Made by a program: the position numbers and the translations under genes
Assembly: GCA_964643255.1 (NCBI GenBank)
Contig: CAZXSM010000079.1
Coordinates: 1-9,053, forward strand
DNA from: JAAYRG01 sp964643255
GTDB lineage: Bacteria; Bacillota; Clostridia; Lachnospirales; Lachnospiraceae
Reading direction: 5' to 3'
DNA: 9,053 nucleotides
Shown here: positions 6,477-9,053 of the stretch, in pieces
Position numbering within the stretch: position 1 is the stretch's first letter
Layout: each line of letters opens with the position of its first letter
The notes under the pieces: generated by a model
Database searches by the model: none
What the model was told of the DNA's origin: nothing
Seen by the model: only the letters and a program-made list of their open reading frames with translations

Positions 6477-8233
6477 GCTGACAATTCCTCCTTTGAAAGT
6501 TGTGATTGCGCAATCTCACGGTATACATTACAAGATTCAAGCAGTTCCTTATGCTTTCCCTTGCCCACAACTTTGCCTTCATCCAAGACAATAATTTGAT
6601 CAGCATCCATAATTGTTCCTATTCGTTGTGCCACAATCAAACTAGTTACTCCGCTGGTTTCTTTTTTTAATTCTGATCGCAATATACGGTCAGTTTTATA
6701 ATCCAAGGCTGAAAAAGAATCGTCAAAGATATATATTTCTGGTTTTCTACAGATTGCACGTGCTATGGAAATTCTTTGTTTTTGTCCACCTGATATATTG
6801 TCGCCACCTTGTGATATATGAGCCTCATAGCTTCCATCCATTTTCTCAACAAAATCAGTTCCTTGTGCAATATTCACAGCCTTTATTACTTCATCCTTTG
6901 TAAACTCGCCATGGTTACGCTCACCATAAGCTACATTAGAATAAACAGAACCCTTGAATAAAACAGCCCTTTGTGGAACATATCCAATTTTATTGTGTAA
7001 GGCATCCAGCTTATATTCCTTGACATTGATTCCATTAATTAATACTTCACCAGCTGTTACATCATACAATCTTGGGATAAGATTAACTAAGGTTGTTTTT
7101 CCGCTTCCTGTAGCTCCAATAAATGCCACAGTTTCGCCTTTGCGGGCGGTAAAACTTATGTCTTGAATAGCATCTTCTGCAGCGTCTGGATATCTAAAGC
7201 TGACATTTCTAAATTCAACCTGTCCCTCCACGTTGGGTATTCCCTGTGTAACCTTGCCATCCCTAATAGTTGATTCAGTATCTAACACTTCGTTAATACG
7301 TTTTACTGAAACCAAAGCCCTAGGCAGTATCATAAATATCATAGAAAGCATTATAAAGGACATAACCACCTGCATTGCATAAGATGAGAAAACAATCATG
7401 TTAGAAAATAGTGTGATTTTTTCTGTCATTTGTGCTGCATTGATTAAATAGGCACCAATCCAATATATAGAAAGACTTAATCCGCTCATTATCAGAGACA
7501 TGGTAGGCATCATAAAAGACATAAACCTTCCAGTGAATAACTGGGTACTTGTAAGTTCTTCATTAGCTTTTTCAAATTTATCTTCCTGATAATCCTCGGC
7601 GTTGTAAGCACGAACAACACGTAAACCAGTTAGGTTTTCACGAGTTACACGGTTAATGTTGTCTGTTAGCACTTGCATTTTCTTAAATTTTGGCATAACA
7701 AAGAACATAATAATTGCAATCATAACAAACATTATGACAATAGCTATACCCGTAGCATATGTCCATTCAAGTCCCTTATCTAGAATTTTTGCAATAGCCC
7801 ATACAGCCATAATGGGGGATTTTATAATTATTTGTAATCCCATAGTAATCAGAACTTGAACTTGAGTTATATCGTTAGTTGAACGTGTAATCAGGCTAGA
7901 TGTAGAAAACTTATTGATTTCTTCCATAGAAAAGGAATCCACCTGGTTGAACATGAGGCTACGTAGCCTCATTGAAAAACCTGCCGCAATTCGTGCTGCT
8001 AAGAACCCGACAATACTGGCTGCCACAAGACTTCCGAGAGCGCAAAGTAACATGTAGCCCCCTGCCACCCAAACATCTGCCATAGCACTACCTGGGGTTT
8101 GTGTTAGGCGTGTTATCTCCGACATGTATTCGGGTAATTTAAGGTCAAGCCATACCTGTACTACAATGAATACAAGGCTGAATACAACTTGTATCCATTC
8201 CTTTATTTTAATTTGTTTAAAGATTTTGATCAT
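6473..8233 (-). CDS. Half-size ABC exporter subunit with a degenerate ATP site
   Basis: From the chosen start this is 586 residues, with a membrane domain (about 12-310) followed by an ATPase domain (about 338-586). Walker A GATGSGKTT (373-381), Q-loop Gln421 and signature ISGGQ (480-484) are intact. The residue after Walker B Asp504 is Asp505 instead of Glu, and the H-loop position is Gln536 in IVAQRIGTI. This E-to-D plus H-to-Q pair is the hallmark of the non-catalytic subunit of heterodimeric exporters (TM287-like), so it should pair with the protein at 4701-6476. Its intact signature would complete the partner's working site. The open frame extends to 8305, but the ATG at 8233 is preferred. 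GGAGG lies 8 bases before it, the protein then starts MIKIFKQIKIKEW, and the extra 24 codons would run through a promoter and operator. It ends overlapping the next gene by four bases. Confidence 0.93.
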   Translation of the reverse strand: MIKIFKQIKIKEWIQVVFSLVFIVVQVWLDLKLPEYMSEITRLTQTPGSAMADVWVAGGYMLLCALGSLVAASIVGFLAARIAAGFSMRLRSLMFNQVDSFSMEEINKFSTSSLITRSTNDITQVQVLITMGLQIIIKSPIMAVWAIAKILDKGLEWTYATGIAIVIMFVMIAIIMFFVMPKFKKMQVLTDNINRVTRENLTGLRVVRAYNAEDYQEDKFEKANEELTSTQLFTGRFMSFMMPTMSLIMSGLSLSIYWIGAYLINAAQMTEKITLFSNMIVFSSYAMQVVMSFIMLSMIFMILPRALVSVKRINEVLDTESTIRDGKVTQGIPNVEGQVEFRNVSFRYPDAAEDAIQDISFTARKGETVAFIGATGSGKTTLVNLIPRLYDVTAGEVLINGINVKEYKLDALHNKIGYVPQRAVLFKGSVYSNVAYGERNHGEFTKDEVIKAVNIAQGTDFVEKMDGSYEAHISQGGDNISGGQKQRISIARAICRKPEIYIFDDSFSALDYKTDRILRSELKKETSGVTSLIVAQRIGTIMDADQIIVLDEGKVVGKGKHKELLESCNVYREIAQSQLSKEELSA

Positions 8234-8267
8234 AGGTAGTTCCTCCAATTGATGATTATATTTACTT

Positions 8268-8280
8268 CTAATAGTGTTAG
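8268..8280. promoter_or_regulatory. Second MarR-type operator ahead of the exporter genes
   Basis: CTAATAGTGTTAG matches the marR operator (CTAACAGTGTTAG on the minus strand) at 12 of 13 positions and is itself a near-perfect inverted repeat. It follows directly after a TATAAC -10-like element (8285-8280). A weak TTGTGG (8307-8302) lies 16 bases upstream of that element. The same arrangement occurs at the marR promoter, which suggests separate repression of the two exporter genes. Confidence 0.6.
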
Positions 8281-8296
8281 TTATAAGCTTAAGATA

Positions 8297-8320
8297 AGCG
8301 GCCACAATAAAGCGACCGCT
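8297..8320 (-). other. GC-rich hairpin between marR and the exporter genes
   Basis: AGCGGTCGC and GTGGCCGCT can pair over nine positions (two G-U) around TTTATT, three bases after the marR stop. No T-run follows, so it is not a normal terminator. It could protect or divide the transcript, or act as a leaky attenuator. It overlaps the weak -35 of the internal promoter. Confidence 0.5.
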
Positions 8321-8322
8321 AT

Positions 8323-8751
8323 TTATTCTAGGAAATTTGCATTAATTTCGGACAATCTGCCCATAATGCGCACATATTCAGTTGCATCGTGCTCTCCCAA
8401 CTCACTAAGCACCTTAGCTGTTTTTTTCAAAGTCATTTGAAAATGCTTTTTTGCCTCTTCTTTACCTTTCTGCGTAAGCTCGACCAAAACCTTTCTACGG
8501 TCCTTACAATCAACCCGACGAGTTATCAAGCCTTTGCTTTCCAAACTATTCAAAGTTGCGGCAGTTCGCGCTGAGCTGACACGAGTCATCTTACTGATTT
8601 CACTTGGCTGAACAGGTCCTTCTTGAGAAGCAATATATTGAATTGTAAATATTTCTCCATGCATAGATTCATTGATCTCTTTATGCATGTTTTTCCTACT
8701 CAACCTATAAGCATTTTGTAAAAACTCTTCAGCTAGTTTTCTATAGTCCAT
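8323..8751 (-). CDS. MarR-family transcriptional regulator
   Basis: This 142-residue protein has a MarR-type winged helix-turn-helix. An N-terminal dimerisation helix (about 3-28) is followed by the HTH (about 46-74, recognition helix near SSARTAATLNSLESKG), a wing with DCKDRRK (81-87), and C-terminal helices (about 95-140). MarR proteins bind palindromes as dimers and usually release DNA on binding a small molecule. Two near-identical 13-base palindromes here, one at its own promoter and one before the exporter genes, are the obvious targets. The start ATG has AAGGTGG 4 bases upstream. A promoter with consensus -35 and -10 precedes it. The gene lies 89 bases before the first exporter gene, in the common MarR-ABC-ABC arrangement. 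Cys82 lies in the wing, an unusual position for a redox switch, and its role is unknown. The inducer cannot be predicted. Confidence 0.93.
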   Translation of the reverse strand: MDYRKLAEEFLQNAYRLSRKNMHKEINESMHGEIFTIQYIASQEGPVQPSEISKMTRVSSARTAATLNSLESKGLITRRVDCKDRRKVLVELTQKGKEEAKKHFQMTLKKTAKVLSELGEHDATEYVRIMGRLSEINANFLE

Positions 8752-8778
8752 TTATCCACCTTCTTTAAATAGAGTTAT

Positions 8779-8791
8779 CTAACACTGTTAG
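8779..8791. promoter_or_regulatory. MarR operator at the marR promoter
   Basis: CTAACACTGTTAG is a perfect 13-base palindrome around one central base. It lies just downstream of the -10 and over the predicted start site. A second, overlapping inverted repeat, GTTAGC (8787-8792) with GCTAAC (8804-8809), brackets the -10. Binding here would block RNA polymerase, giving autorepression. Confidence 0.7.
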
Positions 8792-8792
8792 C

Positions 8793-8821
8793 ATTATATA
8801 TAGGCTAACTTCTTTTGTCAA
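8793..8821 (-). promoter_or_regulatory. Consensus promoter of the marR-exporter operon
   Basis: TTGACA at 8821-8816, a 17-base spacer and TATAAT at 8798-8793 match the sigma-A consensus at all twelve positions. Transcription would begin near 8786, leaving a leader of about 35 bases. Such a strong promoter fits a gene held down by a repressor. Confidence 0.85.
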
Positions 8822-8899
8822 GATATTTTTTTATAATAGACAAATCCTTATTATCTTTTAAAAATAATGAACATAAGAAATTTTAGTCTTAATCAAGGG

Positions 8900-8951
8900 A
8901 AAAAAAGATAGAATCCTCTTTACTCTCTAGCATAGTAGGATTCTATCTTTT
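8900..8951 (-). terminator. Intrinsic terminator of the gene entering from the right edge
   Basis: A 15-base perfect stem (AAAAGATAGAATCCT at 8903-8917 with its complement at 8937-8951) encloses a 19-base loop. In the minus-strand direction it ends in a run of seven T. It lies about 50 bases after the stop of the truncated gene at the right edge and separates it from the marR promoter. Confidence 0.88.
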
Positions 8952-8963
8952 ACTCTAATTAAT

Positions 8964-9008
8964 TTATTATTTCTATTAAATTATTATTTCTAATTGATTT
9001 ATTATTTA
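8964..9008. repeat. Short AT-rich tandem repeat in a 3' untranslated region
   Basis: TTATTATTTCTA occurs at 8964-8975 and 8981-8992, and a partial third copy (TTATTATTT) begins at 8999, giving a period of 17 to 18 bases. The third copy overlaps the stop codon of the truncated gene. This may be only low-complexity AT sequence. Confidence 0.45.
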
Positions 9009-9053
9009 TACATTCCCATAAAATCTCCATGGGCTTCAATAAGCTCATCACAC
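9002..9053 (-). CDS. C-terminal end of an unidentified protein (cut by window edge)
   Basis: The last 16 codons read CDELIEAHGDFMGMYK and stop at TAA (9004-9002). A strong terminator about 50 bases downstream in the same direction supports a real gene ending here. I do not recognise the protein from this short tail, and no function is proposed. Confidence 0.5.
   Translation of the reverse strand, partial: CDELIEAHGDFMGMYK

Larger units (their letters stand above)
8752..9001. other. Gene-free interval upstream of marR
   Basis: This 250-base AT-rich stretch holds, from right to left, an imperfect AT repeat, the terminator of the previous gene, about 78 bases with no recognisable element (8822-8899), the marR promoter with its operators, and the marR ribosome binding site. 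Confidence 0.75.

Noticed and set aside
8234..8305. Upstream extension of the first exporter gene to 8305
   Set aside because: The added 24 residues run through the putative promoter and operator. The ATG at 8233 has GGAGG at ideal spacing and gives the usual family N-terminus.
1..9053. Mobile elements, CRISPR arrays, tRNA or rRNA genes
   Set aside because: I saw no transposase or integrase frame, no regularly spaced identical repeats with spacers, and no tRNA- or rRNA-like stretch on either strand.

Overview
Every gene in this 9,053-base window is read from the minus strand, so transcription runs from high to low coordinates. The sequence is AT-rich, has strong GGAGG-type ribosome binding sites and near-consensus sigma-A promoters, and encodes a short lipoprotein PstS with a LTAC lipobox. 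Together these point to a low-GC Gram-positive bacterium of the Firmicutes, probably clostridial. The species cannot be named from the window.

Layout in transcription order. (1) 9053-8752: the last 16 codons of an unidentified gene, its intrinsic terminator, then a consensus promoter with a palindromic operator. (2) 8751-4701: a MarR-family repressor gene followed by two overlapping half-size ABC exporter genes, ending in a long terminator hairpin at 4611-4654. (3) 4610-4398: a gene-free regulatory stretch with two tandem sigma-A-like promoters and phosphate-box-like repeats. (4) 4397-1: a phosphate uptake operon in the order pstB, pstS, pstC, pstA, second pstB, phoU. phoU is cut by the window edge after about 50 codons.

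The most notable observation is in the pst operon. The two PstB ATPases carry complementary defects. The promoter-proximal PstB has intact Walker A, Q-loop, catalytic glutamate and H-loop, but its signature motif is LTPGE instead of LSGGQ. The distal PstB has a perfect LSGGQ, but it has lost the Walker A lysine (Ile), the Q-loop glutamine (Asp) and the catalytic glutamate (Arg). In a head-to-tail heterodimer this gives one fully canonical ATP site and one doubly degenerate site. That is the architecture of asymmetric ABC exporters, here in what is usually a homodimeric phosphate importer. The exporter pair next door shows the classical version of the same asymmetry (Glu to Asp and His to Gln in one subunit only).

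Working model. PstS binds phosphate outside the membrane, PstC and PstA form the channel, the two PstB proteins form an asymmetric motor, and PhoU links transport to phosphate signalling. Separately, the MarR protein probably represses its own promoter and a second promoter just ahead of the exporter genes. Near-identical 13-base palindromes sit immediately after both -10 elements.
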